DNA of 5,858 nt from Lysobacterales bacterium. Lineage in GTDB: Bacteria; Pseudomonadota; Gammaproteobacteria; Xanthomonadales; SZUA-36. Numbering within the stretch: the stretch's first letter is position 1; every line of letters starts with the position of its first letter. The position numbers and the translations under genes are program-made. The stretch covers positions 1-5,858 of the forward strand of contig JAPHTE010000022.1 in NCBI GenBank assembly GCA_026196445.1, in the 5' to 3' direction. Shown here in pieces: positions 1-5,715 of the stretch. The notes under the pieces were generated by a model. The model saw only the letters and a program-made list of their open reading frames with translations, was not told the DNA's origin and did no database searches.

Positions 1-1133
1 GCCTGCTCCAGTTCCTTACCTTGCCTGGCCTTGATTTGCTCGATCTTTGTTTCAAGTTCCTGCACGGCAGCCTTGGCCGCGGTCCGGCAGGCCAGGTTTT
101 CCGGTTGCTTCTGGTCACATTGCTGCCAGGCTGTGTCGAGCTGGTCAACCAGTTTCCTGAGACTGGCAGTGTGTGGCCGGTCAGGATTTTCCTGCCGGTA
201 CAGTGCAATGTCGGCAGCGATGCGCGCCAGGCTCTCATCGGGCTGTGTGGATTGCCCGCTATCCGTTTCGGTTTCCTGTCCGGGCTCTTCCACCGGCTCT
301 TTTTCAGCGGTTTTCTCGCTGACTTCATCGGCCGGCCCAGCATCGGTGGGGGCTGTTTCGATTTCCGGCTCGTTCAGCCGGATACAAGCCCGCTGGTAAC
401 GCGCTGTGAGTTCTTCGTCCGCATGTTCAGCTATCTTTTTCCAGTCTTTATGCAAGCTCTCGACTTCGGTGGATACTTCCTTTCCCTCGAGCGCGAGTTT
501 CTCCAGTTCGGTGCAAATTCTCAGGCCCTCGGTCTTGACTGCCCCAGGATCATTCTGTGCCAGCAGTTCGCTGTGCAGGCGAGCTTGTAACTCCGAGAAA
601 AGCGCCTTGTCACTTTTGCGCAAGGCGTCGATGACACGTTTCAGTGTCGTTTGCTGGTTGATCCTGCCGGCCGCATAACGGCGGTTGCCGGCATCATCGT
701 CATTGATACAGCAATCACCCAGCACGCCCTGTCTTTCAACCCGCGCCAGTGCGACGCGCCGCAGTTCCTTTTCCGGTGCATTGCGCGCCAGGTGTTCAAC
801 CAGGTCACGGTCGGTGGTGTTCTCTGCGACCTCGATGCGAAACTCCAGCGGTGGCCGCGAATCACTGCTGGATGACGCCAGCTGGTGGATGCGCTGCTCC
901 AGCAATTCCCTGGCCGTGCTGTCTTTTTCTTTTTTGTATAACTTGAGGATGTTTTCCAGCCTGTGCAGGCGCTTGATGGCAGCGCAACGAACACGCACGT
1001 CCTCGTCATCACGTGCGATATCGAGCAGGCTGCTGATCAATTCGGGGTCCTGTTCGGTGCTGACCGACTCCAGCCGTATATCCGCGTTCTTGTTCTTCCA
1101 CTTGGGTTTGAGGATGTGTTGTTTCCAATTCAT
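1..1133 (-). CDS. DUF349-type helical protein, N-terminal part (3' end outside the window)
   Basis: The reading frame is open from ATG at 1133 to the left edge, giving 377 codons of a longer protein. The N-terminus (MNWKQHILKPKWKNKNADIR) followed by LLDIARDDEDVRVRCAAIKR (residues 37-56) looks like the HEAT-like start of gammaproteobacterial DUF349 proteins. Residues 208-253, with the pattern LHKDWKKIAEHADEELTARY, resemble a DUF349 repeat: a charged helical hairpin with a conserved Trp. Residues 254-300 form an acidic, Pro/Glu/Thr-rich, probably disordered linker, followed by a second charged helical stretch (about 301-377) with coiled-coil character. No signal peptide or membrane segment is seen, so it is probably cytoplasmic. 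The start codon overlaps the dusB stop by 4 nt (ATGA), which implies translational coupling and co-transcription. DUF349 has no firmly established biochemical role; the family assignment is by recognition, not search. Confidence 0.8.
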   Translation of the reverse strand, partial: MNWKQHILKPKWKNKNADIRLESVSTEQDPELISSLLDIARDDEDVRVRCAAIKRLHRLENILKLYKKEKDSTARELLEQRIHQLASSSSDSRPPLEFRIEVAENTTDRDLVEHLARNAPEKELRRVALARVERQGVLGDCCINDDDAGNRRYAAGRINQQTTLKRVIDALRKSDKALFSELQARLHSELLAQNDPGAVKTEGLRICTELEKLALEGKEVSTEVESLHKDWKKIAEHADEELTARYQRACIRLNEPEIETAPTDAGPADEVSEKTAEKEPVEEPGQETETDSGQSTQPDESLARIAADIALYRQENPDRPHTASLRKLVDQLDTAWQQCDQKQPENLACRTAAKAAVQELETKIEQIKARQGKELEQ

Positions 1134-2149
1134 TTCTGCTCGGCTCCCCTGACAGGGTTATGACGCTTTTCTGTAAGCATTGCGCCGGTTGGTGATAAAA
1201 AATATTGTTCCAGTAACTGGAATTGTTCATACGGGCTTTCGACCCGCATCAGATCATACAATACCTGCCGGGTGCCGGGGCGTCCTTTCAGGTACCAGCC
1301 TATATGTTTACGCGCCACCCGCACGCCGTGGACCCGGCCGTAGAAATCGTGCAGCCGTTGCAGGTGTTCACACATGACAGCATGGATTTCATCATCCTGT
1401 GGCGGCGGAAGAATCCGGCCGGTATCCAGGTAATGGCTCAGTTCACGAAACACCCACGGGTTGCCCTGCGCACCCCGACCGATCATCAGGCCCTGCGCGC
1501 CGGTGAATTCCAGCACCTGGCGGGCCTTTTCCGGCGTCTCGACATCGCCGTTGGCAAACACCGGGATCGACACCGCCCGGCATATGTCACGGATCGTTTC
1601 GTACTCTGCGTCGCCCTTGAAACGGTCGGCCCGGGTTCGACCGTGCACTGCGAGTGCCGCGATGCCACAGGCCTCGGCAATGGCCGCCACCTCGACTCCG
1701 TTGCGCGTCCCGGGGTTCGGACCGGTACGGATTTTAAGCGTGACTGGTACCTCTATGCTCTGCGTCACCGTTGCCAGAATGTCTTCGACCAGCCCGATAT
1801 CAGATAACAGGGCTGAACCACCCAGCTTGCCGCAGACCTTCTTGGCCGGGCAACCCATGTTGATATCGATAATCTGCGCACCGAGGCCCACGTTGTAGGC
1901 GGCCGCCTCGGCCAGGCTGGCGGGGTCGCCGCCGACAATCTGCACGGCAATGGGGCCTGGCTCACCTTCGAAATTGCTGCGCCAGGTCGATTTGCGTGTG
2001 TGTCGCAATTGCGGGTTGGAAGTAACCATCTCGCTGACTACATAGCCCGCGCCCAGTTCTCGGCAAAGCTGGCGGAACGGACGATCGGTGACGCCGGCCA
2101 TAGGCGCCAGTGCAATGGGGTTGGCTAATGTATACGGTCCAATTTTCAC
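1130..2149 (-). CDS. dusB: tRNA-dihydrouridine synthase B
   Basis: This is an FMN-dependent enzyme that reduces specific uridines in the tRNA D-loop to dihydrouridine (U17 in E. coli DusB), using NADPH. The 339 residues are close to the usual family length. Visible motifs are the FMN-binding APMAGVTDRPFR (15-26), MGCPAKKVCGKLGGSAL (98-114) with catalytic Cys100, LKIRTG with Lys139, HGRTR (169-173), NGD (200-202) and GRGAQGNPWVFRE (224-236). The C-terminal helical tRNA-binding domain carries ARKHIGWYLKG (289-299). MGCPAKK, HGRTR and the overall spacing favour DusB over DusA or DusC. The start is GTG at 2149: MKIGPYTLAN aligns with the known DusB N-terminus, and no ATG lies between it and the upstream stop. 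No clear Shine-Dalgarno sequence precedes it. It sits 33 nt after traB and overlaps the DUF349 gene by 4 nt. The usual neighbour fis is not present. Confidence 0.96.
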   Translation of the reverse strand: MKIGPYTLANPIALAPMAGVTDRPFRQLCRELGAGYVVSEMVTSNPQLRHTRKSTWRSNFEGEPGPIAVQIVGGDPASLAEAAAYNVGLGAQIIDINMGCPAKKVCGKLGGSALLSDIGLVEDILATVTQSIEVPVTLKIRTGPNPGTRNGVEVAAIAEACGIAALAVHGRTRADRFKGDAEYETIRDICRAVSIPVFANGDVETPEKARQVLEFTGAQGLMIGRGAQGNPWVFRELSHYLDTGRILPPPQDDEIHAVMCEHLQRLHDFYGRVHGVRVARKHIGWYLKGRPGTRQVLYDLMRVESPYEQFQLLEQYFLSPTGAMLTEKRHNPVRGAEQK

Positions 2150-2182
2150 GGCAGTGCTTGTAAAGCTATGCCCGGCTGCTAC

Positions 2183-3421
2183 TCAGCTCAGGGCATCAAC
2201 GATCTGGAACCCCGCCACCCAGGTACCCACGGCGGAGCCGATATTCGAGAAAAAGAATACCAGCAAAATACGTGTCGCGGGGTTTTTGAACCAACCTTTT
2301 ATCGTGGTTGCGTCATCGCGCAGTTTCTCGAGGTCGGATACCCTGGGCTTGCGCAGCCAGGATTCAACCAGTCCGGTGACCATGCCGGCGGCGATCGCCG
2401 GGTTCAGCGAAGTCAGCGGCGCTGCGAGCATTGCGCTGAGAACTGTCAGCGGGTGGCCACGGGCCAGCGCTGCACCCAGTGCAGCTAAGCCGCCGTTGAC
2501 GACTACCCAGATTGTCACTAACCGCCAGCCGAGTTCCGGGCTGCGTGAAAAGCCAACTGCAATCCCGGTAATGACCAGCGCAGCGATGATCCACGGTATC
2601 AACTTCGGCCAGCGCTTGGCAGGTGGAAGTTTGGCCAGTTTTTCGACCTGCACAGCAGGGTCGTCAGAATCATTTACAAGGTAGTTGGCCAGACCCTCGA
2701 GATGACCGGCGCCCACCACGACAAAGATGTGTTTACCCTCGTTACCTGCGTTTTCCTGGCGTAGCCGCGCGGCCATGAAACGATCACGCTCGGTGATTAG
2801 GGCCTCGTAAAGTTCCGGGGATTGGGCGGCAAACTCGGTGAAGGTCGATTCCAGGATGTCGCCTTCCTTCAATTTTTCGATTTGCTCCTCGTCGATCTCA
2901 TCCGAGCTGACCGTACTCATTACCAGACCCGTGCTGAGCAACATGCGCTTGTACCAGGGCACTGCCCGGTAGCTGCGTTTCAGCGTGGTCGCCAGGTCGC
3001 GGTCGATCAATTGCAGGGGCAGGTCGTGTTCCTGCGCAGCGTCTGCGGCAGCTTTCAACTCAGCGCCGGGCTCGATGCCGAATTGCTCCGCGATGCGGCG
3101 CTGGTAGGCACCGAGTGCCAGGTTAGCCATCACCAACGCCGCCTTGCGTTCGCGGATAATGCGGTACAGGTCCATGTCCTTCCATTGCTGTTGCTGGGTC
3201 AGGGCCTGGTGGCGGGCCGGGCACAATTCGACGGCAATGGCGTCGAAATCACCCTCGGCGGCCATGGTCGTGACTGCTTCAACGCTGGTGCGTGAAACAT
3301 GGGCGGTCCCAAGCAATACGTAATGAACGCCGTCGCGGGTGATCTCCCGCGTCGGCTGTTCGTTCAGTGTGGTTTCCTGGGTCGCCGTGTCCGGCGTTGG
3401 TGAGGTATCTGAGTCAGGCAT
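2183..3421 (-). CDS. TraB-family protein with C-terminal membrane segments
   Basis: The protein has 412 residues. After a polar, Thr/Pro-rich N-terminus (1-28) comes a TraB domain with VLLGTAHVSRTS (35-46), IAVELCPARHQAL (62-74), ITERDRFMAARL (209-220) and VVVGAGHLEGL (234-244). The GTAHVS, ERD-FM and GAGHLEG signatures are those of the TraB/PrgY group, related to the Tiki/GumN fold. In that fold the conserved His and Glu residues are proposed to act in a metal-dependent hydrolase or peptidase; this is family inference. The C-terminus has hydrophobic stretches at about 264-281, 291-310, 315-341 and 383-408, so it is an inner-membrane protein. There is no N-terminal signal peptide, so the catalytic-like domain probably faces the cytoplasm. 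In enterococcal plasmids TraB/PrgY limits pheromone activity; the role of chromosomal proteobacterial members is unsettled. The ATG at 3421 is the only good start, but its Shine-Dalgarno sequence is weak. dusB follows after 33 nt, in the same frame beyond the TGA stop. Confidence 0.88.
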   Translation of the reverse strand: MPDSDTSPTPDTATQETTLNEQPTREITRDGVHYVLLGTAHVSRTSVEAVTTMAAEGDFDAIAVELCPARHQALTQQQQWKDMDLYRIIRERKAALVMANLALGAYQRRIAEQFGIEPGAELKAAADAAQEHDLPLQLIDRDLATTLKRSYRAVPWYKRMLLSTGLVMSTVSSDEIDEEQIEKLKEGDILESTFTEFAAQSPELYEALITERDRFMAARLRQENAGNEGKHIFVVVGAGHLEGLANYLVNDSDDPAVQVEKLAKLPPAKRWPKLIPWIIAALVITGIAVGFSRSPELGWRLVTIWVVVNGGLAALGAALARGHPLTVLSAMLAAPLTSLNPAIAAGMVTGLVESWLRKPRVSDLEKLRDDATTIKGWFKNPATRILLVFFFSNIGSAVGTWVAGFQIVDALS

Positions 3422-3500
3422 CCGGCTAAGGCTATCAGTGCTTTAAAGGGCGCAAGGATAGCGCAGATGCGTGCCTGTGCCTATTTTTTCGTGGCCTCGT

Positions 3501-3785
3501 CTATCCTTCTATGACGGCACCGGGGTGCAGAACCGTGGACAGCACCAGGTCATATTCAAAGTAAACGCTGAATTTATCGTATTTCCAGCTGGAAATGGGC
3601 GGGTCGCCAACCGCTGCACGTCTCTCGAGTGGCGTACCAAATTTTGCTTCGATGTCCGCTTTGCTCTGCCCGTTCTTCGGCAATTCCATGCGCTCTGCCT
3701 GGCGCACTTCATCAATGATCAGCACATCGGCACATACGGCCTGGAATGCAAAAGCAAGCATGAAAGCCAGAACAATCCTTGTCAT
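3501..3785 (-). CDS. small exported protein of unknown function, BamE-like C-terminal pattern
   Basis: This 94-residue protein starts with a Sec signal peptide: Met-Thr-Arg, a hydrophobic core IVLAFMLAFAFQA (4-16), and a plausible signal peptidase I site after VCA (17-19). The Cys at 18 lies in QAVC, a poor lipobox, so a lipoprotein is less likely. The mature part is about 75 residues and presumably periplasmic. It contains MELPKNGQSKADIEAKFGTP (33-52) and VGDPPISSWKYDKFSVYFE (59-77). The pattern G-x-S-x-x-x-(I/V)-x-x-x-F-G-x-P followed by W-x-Y and an aromatic beta strand resembles the SmpA/OmlA (BamE-like) fold, but the fold is inferred from the pattern alone. A good Shine-Dalgarno sequence (GGAG, 7 nt upstream) supports ATG at 3785. 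traB lies 79 nt downstream. I do not recognise a named gene and assign no function. Confidence 0.78.
   Translation of the reverse strand: MTRIVLAFMLAFAFQAVCADVLIIDEVRQAERMELPKNGQSKADIEAKFGTPLERRAAVGDPPISSWKYDKFSVYFEYDLVLSTVLHPGAVIEG
3581..3596. repeat. 16-bp perfect palindrome inside the small exported gene
   Basis: ATTTCCAGCTGGAAAT is a perfect inverted repeat with no spacer. It lies within codons for Ile-Ser-Ser-Trp-Lys in the PPI-x-x-W-x-Y segment. It may simply reflect the coding sequence. No second copy was noticed in the window. Confidence 0.55.
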
Positions 3786-3792
3786 TGTCTTT

Positions 3793-3796
3793 CTCC
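3793..3796 (-). promoter_or_regulatory. Shine-Dalgarno sequence of the small exported gene
   Basis: GGAG followed by AAAGACA and ATG on the minus strand gives a 7-nt spacing. It is the clearest ribosome binding site among the minus-strand genes and fixes the start at 3785. Confidence 0.75.
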
Positions 3797-3823
3797 ACTG
3801 CAGTCTGTAGTTCAGGGGTGTTC

Positions 3824-3832
3824 AGAATAACA
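3824..3832 (-). promoter_or_regulatory. candidate extended -10 promoter for the small exported gene
   Basis: On the minus strand TGT-TATTCT combines a TG-n extension with a -10 hexamer that matches TATAAT at four of six bases. No good -35 box lies 16-18 nt upstream, which an extended -10 can tolerate. Initiation near 3817 would give a leader of roughly 30 nt carrying the GGAG ribosome binding site. It lies just downstream of the hairpin after rsgA, so it would separate the small gene from rsgA transcription. Seen by eye only. Confidence 0.35.
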
Positions 3833-3870
3833 CAAAATCAGCATTTTTCTCAGGTGCTTGCGCTGCAGGA

Positions 3871-3891
3871 GCAATCAGCGCGGCTGATCGC
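3871..3891 (-). terminator. GC-rich hairpin 3' of rsgA, without a U tract
   Basis: On the minus strand GCGATCAGC, loop CGC, GCTGATTGC forms a 9-bp stem with one G-U pair. It starts 44 nt after the rsgA stop. In plus-strand RNA the same position is an A-C mismatch, so the structure favours minus-strand transcripts. No U run follows, so this is not a canonical intrinsic terminator. It could be a Rho-linked 3' end, an mRNA-stabilising hairpin, or chance. Confidence 0.35.
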
Positions 3892-3935
3892 GATTTTATC
3901 CGTGAACAGGTTGTAAGAAGGGAAACAGAGTCTGA

Positions 3936-4841
3936 TCAGGCATTCTGTTCCAGCAGGCGCAGGTAGGCATCATAGCGCCATTGCCGAATTTTGATATCTG
4001 CCACCGCCTGCTTGATGGCGCAATCGGGTTCGGTGGCATGCAGGCAATTGTTGAACCGGCACTGCCCGAGCCACGGCTGGAATTCAATAAAGCCGGCGGC
4101 CAGTTCGTGCGGTTCCAGCTTCCAGATGCCGTATTCCCATACCCCGGGCGAGTCGATCAGGAAGCCGCCGCCGGTGAACCGGTACATGATGGTCGTGGTC
4201 GTGGTGTGGGTGCCCTTGCCAGTCGCATTGGACAGGGCGCCGGTCTGGAGTTCCAGGTCGGGTAACAGCTGGTTTATCAGCGATGATTTGCCGACACCGG
4301 ATTGACCGACCAGGATGCTGGTGCGGTCATGCAGCACGGGGTGAAGGTTTGAGATACCCGGTGCGCCCTTGCAGGAAGTACGGATGACGGTGTAGCCAAG
4401 GGCTTCGTAATCCGGCATATGCGCCAGCACTTCGGTGCCGGCCGCGGTTTCGCCGGCGGGGACCTCCAGATCCACCTTGTTCAATACGATCACGGGTTCG
4501 ATGCCCAGGCTGTGCACAGCCAGCAGATAGCGTTCCATCAAATCACGTGAGGGCAGGGGACGCGAGGCCACGACGATCAGCACCCGGTCGAGGTTGGCGG
4601 CGACAATGCGCCGGCGCTGGCGATCATCAGAACGGACGAAGCAGTTCCTGCGCTCCCGTATGGATTCTACGACCAGGGAGTCGTCGTCAGCGACATCGAC
4701 CACCACTTCGTCGCCGCAGTAAGGCCGGCCGACCTTGCGCCGGAACTTGCAATGTTGGCTGGAACCGTCGTCCAGCAAGACGACACCGTGGCTGCCATAG
4801 GATACCTGTACCAGCGCCCTGGCTGGAAGATGCATGGTCAC
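3936..4841 (-). CDS. rsgA: ribosome small subunit-dependent GTPase A
   Basis: RsgA (YjeQ) is a circularly permuted GTPase that binds the 30S subunit and acts as a late maturation checkpoint near the decoding centre. The domain order is: N-terminal OB fold (about 8-62), then the permuted G domain with G4 NKVD (121-124), G5-like TSCKG (155-159), G1 GQSGVGKSS (179-187), switch I GKGTHTTTTT (208-217) and G3 DSPG (230-233). The C-terminal zinc motif is Cys261, Cys266, His268 and Cys274, in C-x4-C-x-H-x5-C. At 301 residues it lacks the basic N-terminal extension of E. coli RsgA (about 350). An in-frame TGA just upstream of GTG at 4841 rules out a hidden extension. The start is either that GTG or ATG at 4835 (residue 3); neither has a strong Shine-Dalgarno sequence. 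It is divergent from orn, as in E. coli. Confidence 0.96.
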   Translation of the reverse strand: MTMHLPARALVQVSYGSHGVVLLDDGSSQHCKFRRKVGRPYCGDEVVVDVADDDSLVVESIRERRNCFVRSDDRQRRRIVAANLDRVLIVVASRPLPSRDLMERYLLAVHSLGIEPVIVLNKVDLEVPAGETAAGTEVLAHMPDYEALGYTVIRTSCKGAPGISNLHPVLHDRTSILVGQSGVGKSSLINQLLPDLELQTGALSNATGKGTHTTTTTIMYRFTGGGFLIDSPGVWEYGIWKLEPHELAAGFIEFQPWLGQCRFNNCLHATEPDCAIKQAVADIKIRQWRYDAYLRLLEQNA

Positions 4842-4870
4842 TTGGGCTCGTCATGGCAGCGCATCTTTAT

Positions 4871-4876
4871 ATTGTA
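4871..4876 (-). promoter_or_regulatory. candidate -10 element for rsgA
   Basis: TACAAT on the minus strand matches the -10 consensus at five of six bases, 29 nt upstream of the GTG at 4841. The adjoining sequence TATAAA is also AT-rich. A convincing -35 at 16-18 nt was not found; TTAACA at 4902-4907 is 25 nt away, which is too far. Tentative. Confidence 0.3.
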
Positions 4877-4948
4877 ACCGCCCGGAGTGGCGCCGGGTTA
4901 GTGTTAACAAGCCCTGAATTCAACATGGCGAAACCCGCCCGGGAAAGG

Positions 4949-4954
4949 TATTAT
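4949..4954 (+). promoter_or_regulatory. candidate -10 element for orn
   Basis: TATTAT matches TATAAT at five of six bases and lies in an AT-rich stretch. The hexamer 17 nt upstream, TGGCGA (4926-4931), matches TTGACA at only three of six positions. Initiation near 4961 would leave a leader of about 20 nt with no recognisable Shine-Dalgarno sequence. Tentative. Confidence 0.35.
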
Positions 4955-4979
4955 TTAAAAAAACACGCAAAGTTTCTTT

Positions 4980-5540
4980 ATGGCCTCCGAAAAAAGCAAA
5001 CGACTGATCTGGGTTGACCTGGAAATGACCGGATTGGACACCGTGAACGACTCGATCCTCGAGATCGCGACCATTGTCACCGACGGCGAGTTGAACGTGC
5101 TGGATGAAGGGCCAGTGCACGCCATCCAGCAACCCGAAGTAGTGCTCAAGGACATGGACGACTGGAACCGCAGCCACCACACAGATTCCGGTCTTTGGCA
5201 GCGTGTCGTGAACAGCCGATACAGCATGCGTGACGCGGAATTGGCCACCGTAGATTTCCTGGAAAAGTGGGTGGAGAAAGGTGTCTCGCCCATGTGTGGC
5301 AACAGCGTTTGCCAGGATCGCCGCTTCATGCACCGCCTGATGCCGGAACTCGAAAGCTGGTTCCACTACCGCAACCTGGATGTTTCCACGCTCAAGGTGC
5401 TGGCCCAGCACTGGATGCCTGATGCCCTGCAGGAATACGACAAGGAAAACCGGCACGAGGCCCTGTCGGACATCAGGGAGTCCATCGAGGAACTGCGTTA
5501 TTACCGCCAGTTCATGGGTCAGTTTGGCGGTCAGGCGTAA
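4980..5540 (+). CDS. orn: oligoribonuclease
   Basis: Orn is a 3'-5' exoribonuclease of the DEDDh family. It degrades very short RNAs, notably dinucleotides including pGpG from cyclic-di-GMP breakdown, and completes mRNA turnover in the cytoplasm. The 186 residues match the family length. The metal-binding and catalytic residues are present: Asp13 and Glu15 in WVDLEMTGLD (11-20), Asp113 in GNSVCQDRRF (107-116), and His159 and Asp164 in the segment RHEALSDIRESIEEL (158-172). Conserved blocks MDDWN (59-63), FHYRNLDVSTLK (128-139) and IATIVTD (29-35) also fit. ATG at 4980 places the first Asp one residue later than in E. coli Orn, supporting this start. There is no clear Shine-Dalgarno sequence. 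It is transcribed away from rsgA; the next gene begins 175 bp downstream. Confidence 0.97.
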   Translation: MASEKSKRLIWVDLEMTGLDTVNDSILEIATIVTDGELNVLDEGPVHAIQQPEVVLKDMDDWNRSHHTDSGLWQRVVNSRYSMRDAELATVDFLEKWVEKGVSPMCGNSVCQDRRFMHRLMPELESWFHYRNLDVSTLKVLAQHWMPDALQEYDKENRHEALSDIRESIEELRYYRQFMGQFGGQA

Positions 5541-5607
5541 AACTAGAGCGACTGGCCACACCAATAAGCCCTGGCTACTTACCCCGGCTCAATCACCTGG
5601 GCAGAAC

Positions 5608-5650
5608 ACGGCTGCGGGGATCCTGTCATCGTGGTGAATCCAGCCGTTTT
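5608..5650 (+). terminator. imperfect inverted repeat ending in TTTT, possible orn terminator
   Basis: ACGGCTG (5608-5614) is exactly complementary to CAGCCGT (5641-5647). After a 4-nt bulge (5615-5618), GAT (5619-5621) can also pair with ATC (5638-5640). Four T residues (5647-5650) follow, then CC. The loop is long and the T run short, so this is a weak intrinsic terminator at best. It is the only structure of this kind seen between orn and the next gene. Confidence 0.3.
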
Positions 5651-5674
5651 CCGGCGCGCGCGCATAACAGCGTA

Positions 5675-5680
5675 TATAGT
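5675..5680 (+). promoter_or_regulatory. candidate -10 element for the last gene
   Basis: TATAGT, within GTATATAGT, matches the -10 consensus at five of six bases and lies 35 nt upstream of the ATG at 5716. No clear -35 is seen, because the upstream bases are a GC-rich alternating run. Tentative. Confidence 0.3.
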
Positions 5681-5704
5681 TAAGGCAATGCATTCAGTCT
5701 GACA

Positions 5705-5713
5705 AGAGAAGGG
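5705..5713 (+). promoter_or_regulatory. ribosome binding site of the last gene
   Basis: The purine-rich AGAGAAGGG ends 2 nt before the ATG; its AGAG core is 7 nt from the start codon. It supports ATG at 5716 as the start. Confidence 0.6.
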
Positions 5714-5715
5714 TC

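Noticed and set aside
21..590. 189-codon open frame on the plus strand, and similar frames at 31-399 and 685-1152
   Set aside because: They lie antisense to the DUF349-type gene, have no recognisable domain, and are Cys/Ser/Phe-rich in a way typical of shadow translations.
1223..1807. 194-codon plus-strand frame opposite dusB
   Set aside because: dusB carries all family motifs on the minus strand; the antisense product resembles no family I know.
2088..2684. 198-codon plus-strand frame opposite the end of traB and start of dusB
   Set aside because: It is antisense to two well-supported genes; its Ala/Ser/Thr-rich composition reflects the complement of their codons.
2822..3295. 157-codon plus-strand frame opposite traB
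   Set aside because: It has no domain and no convincing ribosome binding site, and lies wholly inside the TraB domain coding region on the other strand.
3422..3500. Possible terminator or promoter between the small exported gene and traB
   Set aside because: Only a 4-bp GCGC repeat around a 7-nt loop and a TTGCGC hexamer without a spaced -10 were seen; neither is convincing.
4881..4897. CCCGG/CCGGG inverted repeat in the rsgA-orn intergenic region
   Set aside because: A 5-bp stem with a 7-nt loop is expected by chance in GC-rich DNA and matches no operator known to me.
4547..5017. 156-codon plus-strand frame spanning the rsgA 5' part, the intergenic region and the orn start
   Set aside because: It overlaps two firm genes in other frames and begins with an Arg/Pro-rich shadow of the rsgA coding sequence.
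4920..5564. 214-codon minus-strand frame covering orn
   Set aside because: orn on the plus strand has all five catalytic residues; the antisense frame is hydrophobic/His-rich with no family signature.
5541..5715. tRNA or small RNA gene after orn (tRNA-Gly genes lie near orn in E. coli)
   Set aside because: No T-loop GGTTCRANNCC-like sequence, acceptor pairing or anticodon arm could be found in this spacer.
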